A DNA stretch of 62,653 bases from Clostridia bacterium (GCA_017508195.1 JAFVZL010000047.1:1-62653); one strand, 5' to 3'; shown: positions 26,042 to 36,931, counted from the first letter of the stretch. The notes: generated from the sequence alone by a model not told the origin. Numbers and translations: made by a program.

Positions 26042-26632
26042 TTATTTTGCCTTATGCTTATCACTTTCAATGTAATAAGTTGCCTCACTGTCTGCAACAG
26101 AAAGTGCAAACGCAAGCGGGAACATCTCGAACGCCGCAGATACGTTTCTCGGATCCTCGCGCTCGGACGAGTAGCCCATATGATAGCGGATCGCGAACGC
26201 CTCCTCCCGAGTCAGACGCATAAAGCCGGAAATAATATAAACGCTCTTTTCACCGTGACCGTAAGGCAGCTGATCGTCATACTCAAAGGTATCTACTCTC
26301 TGCCACATTCCCTTCTCGTCCTTGACGTTTCTGAAACCTTTTTTATAAACGCCCACCTTGCACAAATCGTGAAGAAGAGATACGATAGCAACACTTTGTT
26401 CGCTATACTCAAACCCGAGCTTCTTGGCAGAAGGCCCATTAAGATAATTAATCAGCTGATCGTATACGTTCAGCGAGTGATCGACAAGTCCGCCCTCGTA
26501 CGAGGAATGAAATCTTGCCGATGCGGGGGCTGTGAAAAAGTCGGACGAAAGCAGGTAATCAAGAAGCTTGTCTGAGCCCTCGCGGTTAATTTTTGACTTG
26601 TATATTTCTATAAATCTCTCTTTGTTAGACAT
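26042..26632 (-). CDS. HD-domain hydrolase
   Basis: A 196-residue HD-superfamily phosphohydrolase. GGLVDHSLNVYDQL near residue 50 gives the first His, LLHDLCKVGVYKK near 88 the HD pair, then HGEKSVY and RYHMGY as later His and VADSEA near 180 as the last Asp. The layout resembles short stand-alone HD proteins acting on nucleotides. The exact substrate is unknown. GAGGTG precedes the ATG. The gene lies 12 bp behind the TIM-barrel gene and shares its promoter. Confidence 0.75.
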   Translation of the reverse strand: MSNKERFIEIYKSKINREGSDKLLDYLLSSDFFTAPASARFHSSYEGGLVDHSLNVYDQLINYLNGPSAKKLGFEYSEQSVAIVSLLHDLCKVGVYKKGFRNVKDEKGMWQRVDTFEYDDQLPYGHGEKSVYIISGFMRLTREEAFAIRYHMGYSSEREDPRNVSAAFEMFPLAFALSVADSEATYYIESDKHKAK

Positions 26633-26644
26633 TGTACACCTCGA

Positions 26645-27436
26645 TTAAGTAAATAATTCTTTGCTTTTAAGCCATTTTACGCTATCGCGAAGCCCTGCGA
26701 CCGTTTTAACCTCGACAAGACATGTGTCACCGAATTTCAACTTTCTTAACATAGATTCAACATCAACCTCTGCTGAGCCAAGCGGCAGATGCGCACTCTT
26801 ACCTCTTGCATCATGCAGGTGCATATGCTTAAGCTTTTCAGGATACTTTTCAAAAAGTGCGGCATCGACATGTGATAGACAATGATCGTGCCCGACGTCA
26901 AACGTCAGAGCAAAGGCGTCACTCATCATAAAGATTTCAAGTGCTTCGAGCTGCGATGAGGTGAATGCGTTAGAATCAACATTCTCGATAGCGATGACAA
27001 CCCCGGAATCAGCTATTTCATCCTCGCACATTTTTATAAACTCTGAAACTCGTGAAAGATATTCGCTCTTATATACATCCGTAAGCAGTATCACCTCACC
27101 CGGAAGTGTCACATAAACGCCCTTTAAAAGGTGCATATTGATAACCGGGATGTGAAGCTCCTTTGCAAAGCGGATATATCCTCTCATTATCTCAAAATAG
27201 CACTCAGAAACCGATGAATTAAAATCAAAGGGGTTGAGCTGCTCGTCAGCGTGAATAGTATAGAAAATTCCATACTTCTCCATCAACTCTTTAAGGTGCT
27301 TCTTATCAAGTGCACCGACCTGATACTGCGGAAAGCTCATGTTGATCTCAATAAAGCTTAGATTAAGCTCTCCCGCAAGTGCAGAGCACTCATCTATTCC
27401 CTTACATTCAACAAGTGTAGGTAAACCGAATTTCAT
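26645..27436 (-). CDS. Sugar phosphate isomerase/epimerase-like TIM-barrel protein
   Basis: A 263-residue AP-endonuclease-2/xylose-isomerase-like TIM barrel. Metal-ligand positions fit the family: IAIENVDS near residue 150 (Glu), FDVGHDH near 180 (Asp/His), KHMHLHDARG near 210 (His), and the closing Glu in LVEVKTV near 245. Such proteins isomerise or epimerise sugars or cyclitols, or cut abasic DNA; the lack of endonuclease IV hallmarks favours the sugar side. It starts with MKFGLPTLVE and has its own promoter. It forms a two-gene operon with the HD hydrolase. Confidence 0.72.
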   Translation of the reverse strand: MKFGLPTLVECKGIDECSALAGELNLSFIEINMSFPQYQVGALDKKHLKELMEKYGIFYTIHADEQLNPFDFNSSVSECYFEIMRGYIRFAKELHIPVINMHLLKGVYVTLPGEVILLTDVYKSEYLSRVSEFIKMCEDEIADSGVVIAIENVDSNAFTSSQLEALEIFMMSDAFALTFDVGHDHCLSHVDAALFEKYPEKLKHMHLHDARGKSAHLPLGSAEVDVESMLRKLKFGDTCLVEVKTVAGLRDSVKWLKSKELFT

Positions 27437-27470
27437 AACAAAAACCTTCGCTTAAAATTACTACACTATG

Positions 27471-27499
27471 ATTATACACTATTCCCAAGGGAAAATCAA
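27471..27499 (-). promoter_or_regulatory. Promoter of the TIM-barrel/HD operon
   Basis: On the minus strand TTGATT (27499-27494), 17 bp, TATAAT (27476-27471), about 30 bp upstream of the ATG at 27436. Confidence 0.7.
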
Positions 27500-27535
27500 G
27501 AAGCTTTTATATTTAATCGTTATATCTGAGTGTAC

Positions 27536-27564
27536 TTGCAATTTAGCTGAACATATGTTATTAT
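27536..27564 (+). promoter_or_regulatory. Promoter of the RluA-type gene
   Basis: TTGCAA (27536-27541), 17 bp, TATTAT (27559-27564). Divergent from the promoter at 27471-27499. Confidence 0.6.
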
Positions 27565-27581
27565 TCTTATGAGGTGTTAAT

Positions 27582-28427
27582 ATGGAGAGCATTAAATTTA
27601 CCGTCAGCGGTATAAACGACGGCATGAAGATAAGAGATTATCTGAAGCGCAACGGTTTTTCTTCCTCGCTGATAGGCGAGGTAAAATATGATAACGTGAT
27701 TTTGAACGGCACGCCCGTACATATGCGCGAGCCTATCTACAACGGAGACCTGATCGAGGTACGTTTTCCGGTTGAGGAAAGTGAGAATATCGAGCCTATC
27801 GATATACCTCTCGATATTCTATATGAGGATGAGTATATTATCGCAGTCAATAAACCTATAAATATGCCTACTCATCCATCGCGCGGAAATCATCTGCCTA
27901 CATTAGCTAATGCGGTCAGAGCATATATAGGGGCCCCCTTTGTGTTCAGAAGCATTACAAGGCTTGACAGAGATACCTCGGGTATCGTACTGATAGCAAA
28001 GGACAGGCTCTCGGCATCAAGACTCTCAACGTCTATGAAATCGGGGCTTATCAAAAAACAGTATCTCGCACGCGTTGTCGGTGTACCCGAAAGCAAAGAA
28101 GGAGTAATAGAAGCTCCTATAAAAAGAGAGGCTGAGGGGTCAATAAAACGCATAGTTCACCCGAATGGCAAGCCAAGTGTAACAGAATATGAGCTATTAT
28201 CCACTGACAATAACGGCAATTCCCTGCTCCTCGTTCGTCCCATAACGGGCAGAACTCATCAGATCAGAGTCCACATGTCCTACATAGGTCATCCGCTATA
28301 CGCCGATTTTCTGTACGGAGAAAGGATCGACGGTAAAAGCTATTCCCTTCATTGCTGCACTCTCGAATTCCCTCACCCGATCACAAAAGAGCATATAAAA
28401 ATCGAATCAAATCCAACTGAATTTTAA
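27582..28427 (+). CDS. RluA-family pseudouridine synthase
   Basis: A 281-residue rRNA/tRNA pseudouridine synthase. It has an N-terminal S4-like RNA-binding part (IRDYLKRNGFSSSLIGEVKYDN), then the catalytic core with NKPINMPTHPS, SITRLDRDTSGIVLIAK (motif II with the catalytic Asp in RLDRDTSG), and GRTHQIRVHMSYIGHPLYAD near residue 225. Complete and typical in size. It probably isomerises uridines in 23S rRNA; the exact target (RluC/RluD-like) cannot be read from sequence. GAGGTG lies 7 bp before the ATG and a terminator follows. Confidence 0.9.
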   Translation: MESIKFTVSGINDGMKIRDYLKRNGFSSSLIGEVKYDNVILNGTPVHMREPIYNGDLIEVRFPVEESENIEPIDIPLDILYEDEYIIAVNKPINMPTHPSRGNHLPTLANAVRAYIGAPFVFRSITRLDRDTSGIVLIAKDRLSASRLSTSMKSGLIKKQYLARVVGVPESKEGVIEAPIKREAEGSIKRIVHPNGKPSVTEYELLSTDNNGNSLLLVRPITGRTHQIRVHMSYIGHPLYADFLYGERIDGKSYSLHCCTLEFPHPITKEHIKIESNPTEF

Positions 28428-28435
28428 AATTATAA

Positions 28436-28470
28436 GGGCAGACCGCGGATGTACCGTGATCTGCCCTTTT
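28436..28470 (+). terminator. Terminator after the RluA-type gene
   Basis: GGGCAGA (28436-28442) pairs with TCTGCCC (28460-28466), followed by TTTTCTTTG. Confidence 0.65.
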
Positions 28471-28537
28471 CTTTGTTTTGTTACATTAATCGAGCTTTTT
28501 CTTACACATCAAGCTTTCATAAACACAGCACCGCTCG

Positions 28538-30562
<2,025 letters not shown>

Positions 30563-30572
30563 TTACTTTATT

Positions 30573-30601
30573 ATTGTACCACACAGACCTTTTTTTGTCA
30601 A
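30573..30601 (-). promoter_or_regulatory. Promoter of ligA
   Basis: On the minus strand TTGACA (30601-30596), 17 bp, TACAAT (30578-30573). Confidence 0.75.
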
Positions 30602-30624
30602 TTAAAAAGTAATGTTTAAGAAAA

Positions 30625-30991
30625 GGACGGCCGCCAATAATGTGATGTCCTTAACTGAGAATTAACGCTATGTCAAAGGTGCAAGCATCGCATTTGACCA
30701 GCCGAACACAAACGGGCTAACCCCAAGCCCCAATAGGAAGCAAAAAGAGAGAACAAATCGGTTAGTAGCCGAATTGTCCTCTCTTTTTCTGTTGGTTGAA
30801 TGAGATAGCTTTACTATAGCGATGAAATCTTCACTTTGTTCAGATGAAATCAAATCCGTCTAACTTCAACCCTGCGAAGCAGGATTTCACCGCAATAGCG
30901 ATTTCATCCACCTTAGGTGGATTTCACCCGTCGCAGACGGATTTAACTGCGTGATACTACGTTAAATGTATCACGCTATAACCGACCGTCC
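30625..30991. repeat. MITE-like non-coding element with hairpin array
   Basis: A 367-bp gene-free insert between ligA and the aminotransferase gene. It begins GGACGGCCG (30625-30633) and ends CGACCGTCC (30983-30991), an imperfect terminal inverted repeat (8 of 9). Inside are AAAAAGAGAG/CTCTCTTTTT (about 30743-30788, a terminator-like hairpin) and an array of short palindromes at 30880-30985. The apparent 61-codon frame on the minus strand has no ribosome site. No transposase is present. I infer a non-autonomous mobile repeat; an alternative is a regulatory or terminator region. Confidence 0.45.
30880..30985. repeat. Array of mini-hairpins joined by ATTTCA linkers
   Basis: In order: CCTGC-GAA-GCAGG, CGC-AATA-GCG, CCACC-TTA-GGTGG, CCGTC-GCA-GACGG, then GCGTGATAC...GTATCACGC. 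The first three are each followed by ATTTCA. The stems differ in sequence but the layout is regular, about 17-21 nt per unit. Confidence 0.7.
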
Positions 30992-31001
30992 TGTAACAGT
31001 A

Positions 31002-32279
31002 TTAAATTCCAAGCTTTTCGAGTGCTGCAAGCTTTACCGATATAACGAGTATTTTGGTGGCAAGCTCTATTTCCTCAAGTGATGGGTACGTAGGAGCGAG
31101 TCTGATATTTCTGTCCTCAGGGTCGATACCGTACGGGAAGGTTGCACCGACCGTAGTAAGAACCACTCCCGCATCCTTCATAAGCTCGAACACCCTCTTA
31201 GCCGTGCCCGGCATAGTATCAAGAGATATGAAATATCCGCCTCTAGGCTCCGTCCATTCGGCAATTCCGAGTCCCTTGAGAGCGTCAAGCTCGCGAAGGG
31301 CAACATCGAATTTCTTCTTTATTTCAGCACCGAGGCGCATCATGTGCGCGTGGAGGTTGTCAACACTGCCGCCGAAGAACTTAAGATGTCTTAGCTGATT
31401 TATTTTATCGTAGCTGATCACCTGAGTGCCGAAGTACGGTAAGAACTGCTTTCTGTTATTTTCGCTCGCACAGATGAACGCGATGCCGCCGCCCGGGAAG
31501 GTGACCTTCGAAGTAGAGGATACATAGAATATCCTGTCGCGTGTTCCGTATTCATCAGCAAGCTCGAAAATATTAGCAAGCTTATCACCGTCCTCGTCGA
31601 AATCGTGAATGGCGTACGCATTATCCCACATGATCCTGAAATCGGGCGCGCCGCACTCCATAGACACGAGCCTGCGAACAACTTCGTCGGAGTAAGTGTT
31701 GCCCGAGGGGTTGGAGTACTTTGGAATACACCATATACCCTTTACCGCAGGGTCCTTTACAAGTCTCTCTACCTCATCCATATCGGGACCGTCTTTAAGC
31801 ATCTTGACGTTGATCATCTCGAAGCCCAGCATCTCGGTTATTCTGAAGTGTCTGTCATATCCGGGCGTTACGCAGATCCACTTCACCCGCTCTTCCTTGC
31901 ACCAGGGGCGCGGTGAGCCGTAAACGCCGAAGAGCACCGCTCTCATAAGAGCGTCGTGCATAAGCTGGAGCGACGAGTTTCCGCCGACTACTATATCCTC
32001 TTTATTTAAACCGTATGCCTCTGCGAAGAACTCCCTCATCTCCGGCAGACCCTCAAGAATACCGTAGTTACGGCAATCGAAGCCACTCTTAGAGTAGCAC
32101 TCCTCACGGGACATATCCACCTCAACAAGGCCCTGGCAAATATCAAGCTGGGTCGAATTTGGCTTTCCTCTTGAAAGATCGAGCGAAAGCCCCAGACCCT
32201 TATATTTTTCGTACTCACTCGTGAGTAAGCCGTACTCTCTTATGCGTTCATCGCGTGTGAGCTCGCTATACTGATTCAT
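31002..32279 (-). CDS. PLP-dependent class I aminotransferase (AspT family)
   Basis: A 425-residue aminotransferase starting at MNQYSEL; GGAAG is 9 bp upstream, whereas the in-frame TTG at 32285 is too close to it. The N-terminus LDLSRGKPNSTQLDICQ and the GNSSLQLMHDA segment are typical of the group of fold-type I aspartate/alanine-glyoxylate-like enzymes (PF12897). The Schiff-base lysine lies in SSTSKVTFPGGG near residue 255, preceded by PKYSNPSGNTYS and WDNAYAIHDF, which bind PLP. LAPTYPS with its Arg is near the C-terminus. It transfers amino groups between an amino acid and a 2-oxo acid; the preferred substrate is not clear, with aspartate most likely. Confidence 0.87.
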   Translation of the reverse strand: MNQYSELTRDERIREYGLLTSEYEKYKGLGLSLDLSRGKPNSTQLDICQGLVEVDMSREECYSKSGFDCRNYGILEGLPEMREFFAEAYGLNKEDIVVGGNSSLQLMHDALMRAVLFGVYGSPRPWCKEERVKWICVTPGYDRHFRITEMLGFEMINVKMLKDGPDMDEVERLVKDPAVKGIWCIPKYSNPSGNTYSDEVVRRLVSMECGAPDFRIMWDNAYAIHDFDEDGDKLANIFELADEYGTRDRIFYVSSTSKVTFPGGGIAFICASENNRKQFLPYFGTQVISYDKINQLRHLKFFGGSVDNLHAHMMRLGAEIKKKFDVALRELDALKGLGIAEWTEPRGGYFISLDTMPGTAKRVFELMKDAGVVLTTVGATFPYGIDPEDRNIRLAPTYPSLEEIELATKILVISVKLAALEKLGI

Positions 32280-32312
32280 TTTCAAAAACTTCCTTTGATA
32301 CGTGATGTTATC

Positions 32313-32341
32313 ATTATATTACAAACTTCACGATTTTGCAA
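32313..32341 (-). promoter_or_regulatory. Promoter of the aminotransferase gene
   Basis: On the minus strand TTGCAA (32341-32336), 17 bp, TATAAT (32318-32313). Confidence 0.75.
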
Positions 32342-32460
32342 GTATTTATTTCAAAAAATTCATTTATGCCGTCAATTTCTCACAATTACCCAAATAAAAT
32401 GACATTTTAAGGTGGACAACTAGTCATTTTTACGAGTTTTCAAAAAGAATTGCAACTCAC

Positions 32461-32489
32461 TTGACAAAACTAAATATTTATTATATAAT
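32461..32489 (+). promoter_or_regulatory. Consensus promoter of proS
   Basis: TTGACA (32461-32466), 17 bp, TATAAT (32484-32489). The predicted leader is only about 35 nt, so there is no room for a T-box. Confidence 0.85.
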
Positions 32490-32530
32490 TTACACTAGTG
32501 AATTATTATTCGAAAGGACTATATAAAGTC

Positions 32531-33970
32531 ATGGCAGACAACAAGAAGATGGTCGAACAGATCACGTCAATGGATGAGGACTTTGCAAAATGGTATACCG
32601 ATATCGTTAAGAAGGCAGACCTCATCGACTATTCCAGCGTAAAGGGATGTATGATCATTCGTCCCTACGGCTACGCTATATGGGAAAATATTCAGAAGAT
32701 TCTCGATGCTCGATTCAAGGAAACCGGCGTTGAGAACGTATATATGCCTATGTTCATCCCCGAGTCGCTTCTCAAAAAAGAGAAGGATCACGTTGAGGGC
32801 TTTGCTCCCGAGGTTGCATGGGTAACCATGGGCGGCAGCGAGAGACTCACCGAGCGCCTTTGCGTGCGCCCCACCTCCGAGACTCTCTTCTGTGAGCATT
32901 ACGCTAATATCATTAAATCTTACAGAGATCTTCCGAAGAACTACAACCAGTGGTGCTCTGTCGTCCGCTGGGAGAAAACTACCAGACCTTTCTTAAGATC
33001 AAGAGAGTTCCTCTGGCAGGAGGGTCACACCATGCACAGAACTGCGGAGGAGGCTGAGGCAAGAACCATTCAGATGCTTAACGTTTACGCAAACTTCTTC
33101 GAGGGGGATCTCGCCATTCCCGTTATCCGCGGACAGAAGACCGATAAGGAGAAATTCGCAGGTGCGCTTGCTACCTATACCGTTGAGGCTCTTATGCATG
33201 ACGGTAAGGCACTCCAGGGAGGCACCTCGCATAACTTCGGTGACGGATTCGCAAAGGCATTTGATATTCAGTTCCTCGATAGCGACAACAAGCTGAAGCA
33301 TCCTCACCAGACCTCTTGGGGTGTTTCCACCCGTATCATCGGTGGTATCATTATGACCCACGGTGATGATAACGGACTTGTTCTGCCCCCTGCTGTCGCA
33401 CCTATTCAGGTCGTTATTATACCCATTCAGCAGCAGAAGGAGGGTGTCCTTGAGGCTGCTAACAGGATAGCAGATACTCTTAAGGCAGCCGGTCTCAGAG
33501 TCAAGCTCGACGATTCGGATCAATCTCCCGGATGGAAGTTCTCCGAGTATGAGATGAAGGGTGTCCCGCTGAGAATAGAGATCGGTCCCCGTGATCTTGC
33601 TGATAACAAGTGCGTTATCGTAAGACGTGACAACCGCGAAAAGTCCTTCGTATCCATTGCCGGTATAGTTGATTCGGTAAACGAGGGTCTTAAGAACCTC
33701 ACCCGAGCTCTTTACGAGAAGGCACTCAAGAACCGCGAGGATCGCACCTTCAGCGCACAGACTCTCGAGGAGCTCACCGAGATCGCAAACAATAAAAACG
33801 GATACATCAAAGCTATGTGGTGCGGAGATCTCGAGTGCGAGCTCAAGCTCAAAGAGGTTGCGGACGTGACCTCTCGCTGTATGCCGTTTGGCATTGAGCC
33901 TACGGGTGATAAGTGCGTATGCTGCGGCAGAGAGGCGCACAAGCTCGTATATTGGGGCAAAGCATACTAA
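32531..33970 (+). CDS. proS: Prolyl-tRNA synthetase, archaeal/eukaryotic-like type
   Basis: Charges tRNA-Pro. A 479-residue class II synthetase beginning [10 protein letters not shown] (AAAGGA about 13 bp upstream; the ATG at 32498 lies within the predicted start of transcription). Motif 1 region [15 protein letters not shown], motif 2 [24 protein letters not shown] near residue 150, [10 protein letters not shown] as motif 3-like segment, anticodon-binding domain ([12 protein letters not shown]), and the C-terminal zinc domain with CGDLEC, KCVCCG and [10 protein letters not shown]. The insertion domain of bacterial-type ProS is absent. This form is common in Clostridia. A biotin-ligase-like gene follows after 35 bp in the same transcript. 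Confidence 0.95.
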   Translation: MADNKKMVEQITSMDEDFAKWYTDIVKKADLIDYSSVKGCMIIRPYGYAIWENIQKILDARFKETGVENVYMPMFIPESLLKKEKDHVEGFAPEVAWVTMGGSERLTERLCVRPTSETLFCEHYANIIKSYRDLPKNYNQWCSVVRWEKTTRPFLRSREFLWQEGHTMHRTAEEAEARTIQMLNVYANFFEGDLAIPVIRGQKTDKEKFAGALATYTVEALMHDGKALQGGTSHNFGDGFAKAFDIQFLDSDNKLKHPHQTSWGVSTRIIGGIIMTHGDDNGLVLPPAVAPIQVVIIPIQQQKEGVLEAANRIADTLKAAGLRVKLDDSDQSPGWKFSEYEMKGVPLRIEIGPRDLADNKCVIVRRDNREKSFVSIAGIVDSVNEGLKNLTRALYEKALKNREDRTFSAQTLEELTEIANNKNGYIKAMWCGDLECELKLKEVADVTSRCMPFGIEPTGDKCVCCGREAHKLVYWGKAY

Positions 33971-34005
33971 TCAAATATAGGATATTCAAGAAAGGAGGGC
34001 GTAGT

Positions 34006-34782
34006 GTGGACGGAAATAACATAATTACCATGCGTGGTAACGATGGCGGTATTATTAAAATTGAGTCGCATAACGCCCTCGCCTCTACCCTCGAGCTTGC
34101 GCGAAGGTACGCTCATGAGGATTATCCCGACAGATACGTGGTCTTTACCCCGAAAAAGGTACTCGATGACGGAGAGATCGAGAACGGGCTTTATATGTCC
34201 ATACTTCTGCGTCCGTCGATTTTCCCATCTCAGGCAACTCTCCTCGGTGCCCTTTCGGCAACCGCTATGGTCACCGCTCTTTCCGAGCATACGCCCAAAA
34301 GGCTCGGACTCGGTTGGGTCAGCGACCTTTATTGTGAGGGTATAAAAATAGGTGACTCCTCCATAGAGGGAAAGCTCGACAACTTCACCTCCTACGAATA
34401 CATTATCGTGACATATTCTGTCAAGGTCACCGAAGCTACATTCCCACCGCGTATTACCGATATGATAAAAGAAGTATTCGAGGAAGGTAACACCTCGGTA
34501 ACCATGATAATGGCGAAGAATATTCTTTTGAAATTCTTCTCTCTTTACGTCAATATCAAAACCTCGACTAAATTCATGGACATCTACTCTGAGAGGTTTA
34601 TCCAAAGGGGACTCAAGGTAAGGTACACCGACGGCCAGAAACGGTATATACTGAGAATACTGAACGTAGATGCCAAGACCTGTGCCCTTGTTCTCGACGG
34701 CCCGGGAGGTAAGCCAATCCCGGTATTTTCTCCGAGAAACGTTCAGCTTCCAAAGAAAATAAAGCTTAAGAAAAAGGTTTGA
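34006..34782 (+). CDS. Degenerate biotin/lipoate protein ligase-like protein
   Basis: A 258-residue protein starting at GTG 34006 with GGAGGG about 8 bp upstream. Layout follows the BirA catalytic domain: a helix with LASTLELARRYA, then GLYMSILLRP, SQATLLGALSATAMVTAL, GLGWVSDLYCEGIKIG, and a C-terminal SH3-like part (GLKVRYTDGQKRYILRILNVD). The usual biotin loop GRGRxGR is replaced by TPKKVLDDGEIENG, and KWPND, with its catalytic Lys, reads GWVSD. Both signatures of biotinyl-AMP synthesis are therefore missing. It is unlikely to be an ordinary biotin ligase and may be a binding protein, a regulator, or an enzyme for another ligand. It is in one transcript with proS. The fold assignment is fairly secure; the function is unknown. 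Confidence 0.65.
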   Translation: MDGNNIITMRGNDGGIIKIESHNALASTLELARRYAHEDYPDRYVVFTPKKVLDDGEIENGLYMSILLRPSIFPSQATLLGALSATAMVTALSEHTPKRLGLGWVSDLYCEGIKIGDSSIEGKLDNFTSYEYIIVTYSVKVTEATFPPRITDMIKEVFEEGNTSVTMIMAKNILLKFFSLYVNIKTSTKFMDIYSERFIQRGLKVRYTDGQKRYILRILNVDAKTCALVLDGPGGKPIPVFSPRNVQLPKKIKLKKKV

Positions 34783-34874
34783 TGCATTTTTTTGCATACT
34801 GCCTTTTTCTTTTTTTATACCGCTATTCCGTTCAACTCTATTAAGGTCTACCATATAATTGTACGGAGGTGGAG

Positions 34875-35492
34875 ATGAAAAAGATAATTTTAACAAGAAC
34901 ACTCTCGGTTATGAGATACCTTGCACAGAGCGTTTTGCCAATTATTTTCTGGTGTAGCCTTTTATTCGGCTTCGACAGTCCCGATATAGCGATTCTGACA
35001 GTGCTCTCCGCACTTATACACGAGCTTGGGCACATCACCGTTATAATCCTCACGAAGCGTGAAGCCAAGTTAGATGCTCACGTGTCCGGCTTCCGCATCA
35101 GAACAAGCTCTGCTTCATACCGAGATGAGATACTTCAGCTCTTAGGCGGACCTTTCTCAAATATCCTGTTTTTCCTTGTAACAATTCCGTTTTTCAACGC
35201 GCTCGAGGGATATATCGCACTCTTCGGTATAGTGAATCTTCTGACAGGCTTATCAAATCTTGTGCCGATAGAGGGTTACGACGGATATGGAATAATAAAG
35301 CGACTGCTTCTTATCAACAATCTCGATATAGGCGAAAGAGTATTATCGGCATTCTCTTTTTCTCTTTCGGTAATACTTACATTTTTATCATTATATCTGT
35401 TGTACCGATTCGGTGAGGGGTATTGGGTCTTTGGAGTTTTTATAGTGCTTCTGTTAAATAAAATCAAAAAACTTTTACCGCGCTCGGAGTAA
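34875..35492 (+). CDS. M50-family intramembrane metalloprotease (SpoIVFB-like)
   Basis: A 205-residue membrane protein starting at ATG 34875 (GGAGG 5 bp upstream). LSALIHELGHITVI near residue 45 carries the HExxH zinc motif in a membrane helix, and NLVPIEGYDGYGI near residue 130 matches the second motif of site-2 proteases (N-x-x-P-x-x-x-x-D-G), supplying the third ligand. Five to six hydrophobic segments are visible. No PDZ domain is present, and the size resembles sporulation protease SpoIVFB, which cleaves pro-sigma-K. No SpoIVFA-like partner is adjacent, so the substrate is open. The last 274 bp before potA hold repeats and the pot promoter. Confidence 0.8.
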   Translation: MKKIILTRTLSVMRYLAQSVLPIIFWCSLLFGFDSPDIAILTVLSALIHELGHITVIILTKREAKLDAHVSGFRIRTSSASYRDEILQLLGGPFSNILFFLVTIPFFNALEGYIALFGIVNLLTGLSNLVPIEGYDGYGIIKRLLLINNLDIGERVLSAFSFSLSVILTFLSLYLLYRFGEGYWVFGVFIVLLLNKIKKLLPRSE

Positions 35493-35509
35493 TATAATCA
35501 AGGACAGAC

Positions 35510-35600
35510 ATTTTTCGAGATTTCGCGAGCAAACGCGAGATTTCACGAGCTTTTAAGAGCTTTTCACAAGCTTTTACAGGCAAAATCTTGCCTAATATTG
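35510..35600. repeat. Short imperfect direct repeats upstream of the pot promoter
   Basis: GAGATTTCGCGAGC and GAGATTTCACGAGC (from about 35519 and 35540) are followed by AGAGCTTTTCAC, AAGCTTTTAC and GCAAAATCTTGC. The units share an ATTTCAC/TTTTCAC spacing element with the hairpin array at 30880-30985. They may be a decayed member of the same repeat family. Confidence 0.35.
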
Positions 35601-35652
35601 ATTAAATCGAGATAAATCGAGATAATTTGTCTTAAAAAATATAAAAAAACTA

Positions 35653-35681
35653 TTGCAAATAGTATATCTTTTTGTTATAAT
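35653..35681 (+). promoter_or_regulatory. Promoter of the polyamine transporter operon
   Basis: TTGCAA (35653-35658), 17 bp, TATAAT (35676-35681). The leader has a perfect palindrome AGCGGATATATCCGCT (about 35724-35739) just before the ribosome site. Confidence 0.75.
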
Positions 35682-35766
35682 GCATTTATAATACGTATAA
35701 CGCGCGCACAGCGCGAATAAATTAGCGGATATATCCGCTGACGAAAGGATGCAGGATTTCAGAAAA

Positions 35767-36885
35767 ATGGCAAAGCTCATTGAGTTAAAGGGAATTTCAA
35801 AATCCTACGACGGAGAAAAGGTTATTGACAGCATGGACTTATATATCAGGGATAAAGAGTTCATCACCTTCCTCGGACCGTCGGGCTGTGGAAAAACCAC
35901 CACACTTCGTATTATCGGCGGCTTTGAGACCGCCGACGAGGGTCAGGTCTACTTTGACGGTGTAGATATCAGCGACGTACCCGCCTATAAAAGGCAGGTA
36001 AACACCGTATTCCAGAAGTACGCGCTCTTCCCTCATCTTAACGTATATGAAAATATCGCCTTTCCTCTGAGAATCAAAAAGCTCCCCGAGGACGAGATCA
36101 GAACGCGAGTGACGGATATGCTCAAGATGGTCGCGCTCGTAGGCTTCGAGAATAAGAGCGTAAGTACTCTCTCGGGAGGTCAGCAGCAGCGTGTCGCTAT
36201 CGCAAGAGCTCTCGTTTCTCACCCCCGTGTGCTTCTTCTCGACGAGCCGCTCGGTGCTCTCGACCTTAAGCTGCGTAAGGATATGCAGAACGAGCTTAAG
36301 TCTATACAGCAAGCTATAGGTATCACGTTCGTCTACGTTACGCACGACCAGGAGGAGGCACTCTCGATGTCTGACACCGTTGTCGTTATGGCTGACGGTG
36401 AGATACAGCAGATAGGGACTCCTACGGATATTTATAACGAGCCGAAGAACGCATTCGTTGCAGACTTCATCGGTGAGAGTAATATCATCGACGGTGTTAT
36501 GCTCGAGGACAAGCGCGTTAAGTTCGCCTCTCACGTCTTCGACTGCGTTGACGGCGGATATGACAAGAACGAGGCGGTCGACGTCGTTATCCGTCCCGAG
36601 GACGTTGACGTTGTCGCCCCCGATAAGGGGATGCTTCAAGGTCAGGTCACTGCCGTGACCTTCAAAGGCGTTCACTACGAAATAATAGTTGATATAAAAG
36701 GCTTCAAGTGGATGATCCAGTCTACCGACTACGTAGAGCCCGATGCCATTATAGGTCTTTACATTGAGCCTGATGCTATTCATATTATGAAAAAATCAAA
36801 GTACTCGGGTATGTTCGGCGACTACTCCTCCTTCTCGGACGAGATCGATCAGCTCTCGGATGCCGATGCTGCTTTGGAATTCTGA
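35767..36885 (+). CDS. potA: Spermidine/putrescine ABC transporter ATP-binding protein
   Basis: A 372-residue ABC ATPase that powers polyamine import. From MAKLIELKG (AGGA 10 bp upstream; ATG 35749 overlaps a ribosome-like site and is less likely) Walker [10 protein letters not shown] is at residues 37-45, the Q-loop FQKYALFPH near 88, signature LSGGQQQR near 138, Walker [13 protein letters not shown] near 158 and the switch VTHDQEEA near 192. A C-terminal TOBE region ([11 protein letters not shown]) is present. It is followed by potB and the fused potCD, which complete the importer. Confidence 0.94.
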   Translation: MAKLIELKGISKSYDGEKVIDSMDLYIRDKEFITFLGPSGCGKTTTLRIIGGFETADEGQVYFDGVDISDVPAYKRQVNTVFQKYALFPHLNVYENIAFPLRIKKLPEDEIRTRVTDMLKMVALVGFENKSVSTLSGGQQQRVAIARALVSHPRVLLLDEPLGALDLKLRKDMQNELKSIQQAIGITFVYVTHDQEEALSMSDTVVVMADGEIQQIGTPTDIYNEPKNAFVADFIGESNIIDGVMLEDKRVKFASHVFDCVDGGYDKNEAVDVVIRPEDVDVVAPDKGMLQGQVTAVTFKGVHYEIIVDIKGFKWMIQSTDYVEPDAIIGLYIEPDAIHIMKKSKYSGMFGDYSSFSDEIDQLSDADAALEF

Positions 36886-36931
36886 TTAAATACGAAAGCT
36901 TGCGGGTCTACCGCGTGGGATTACTAAAGAA

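Noticed and set aside
30668..30853. Small minus-strand frame in the repeat after ligA
   Set aside because: No ribosome site; lies inside a palindrome-rich repeat and crosses a terminator-like hairpin.
30880..30985. CRISPR array
   Set aside because: Units are short palindromes of differing sequence with a 6-nt linker; no repeat of CRISPR length and no cas genes.
32490..32531. T-box riboswitch in front of proS
   Set aside because: The predicted leader is only about 35 nt and has no specifier or antiterminator structure.
32999..33940. A 313-codon minus-strand frame inside proS
   Set aside because: Antisense shadow of a codon-biased gene; no ribosome site and no recognisable protein.
35839..36783. 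A 314-codon minus-strand frame inside potA
   Set aside because: Antisense shadow; the plus strand has all ABC ATPase motifs.
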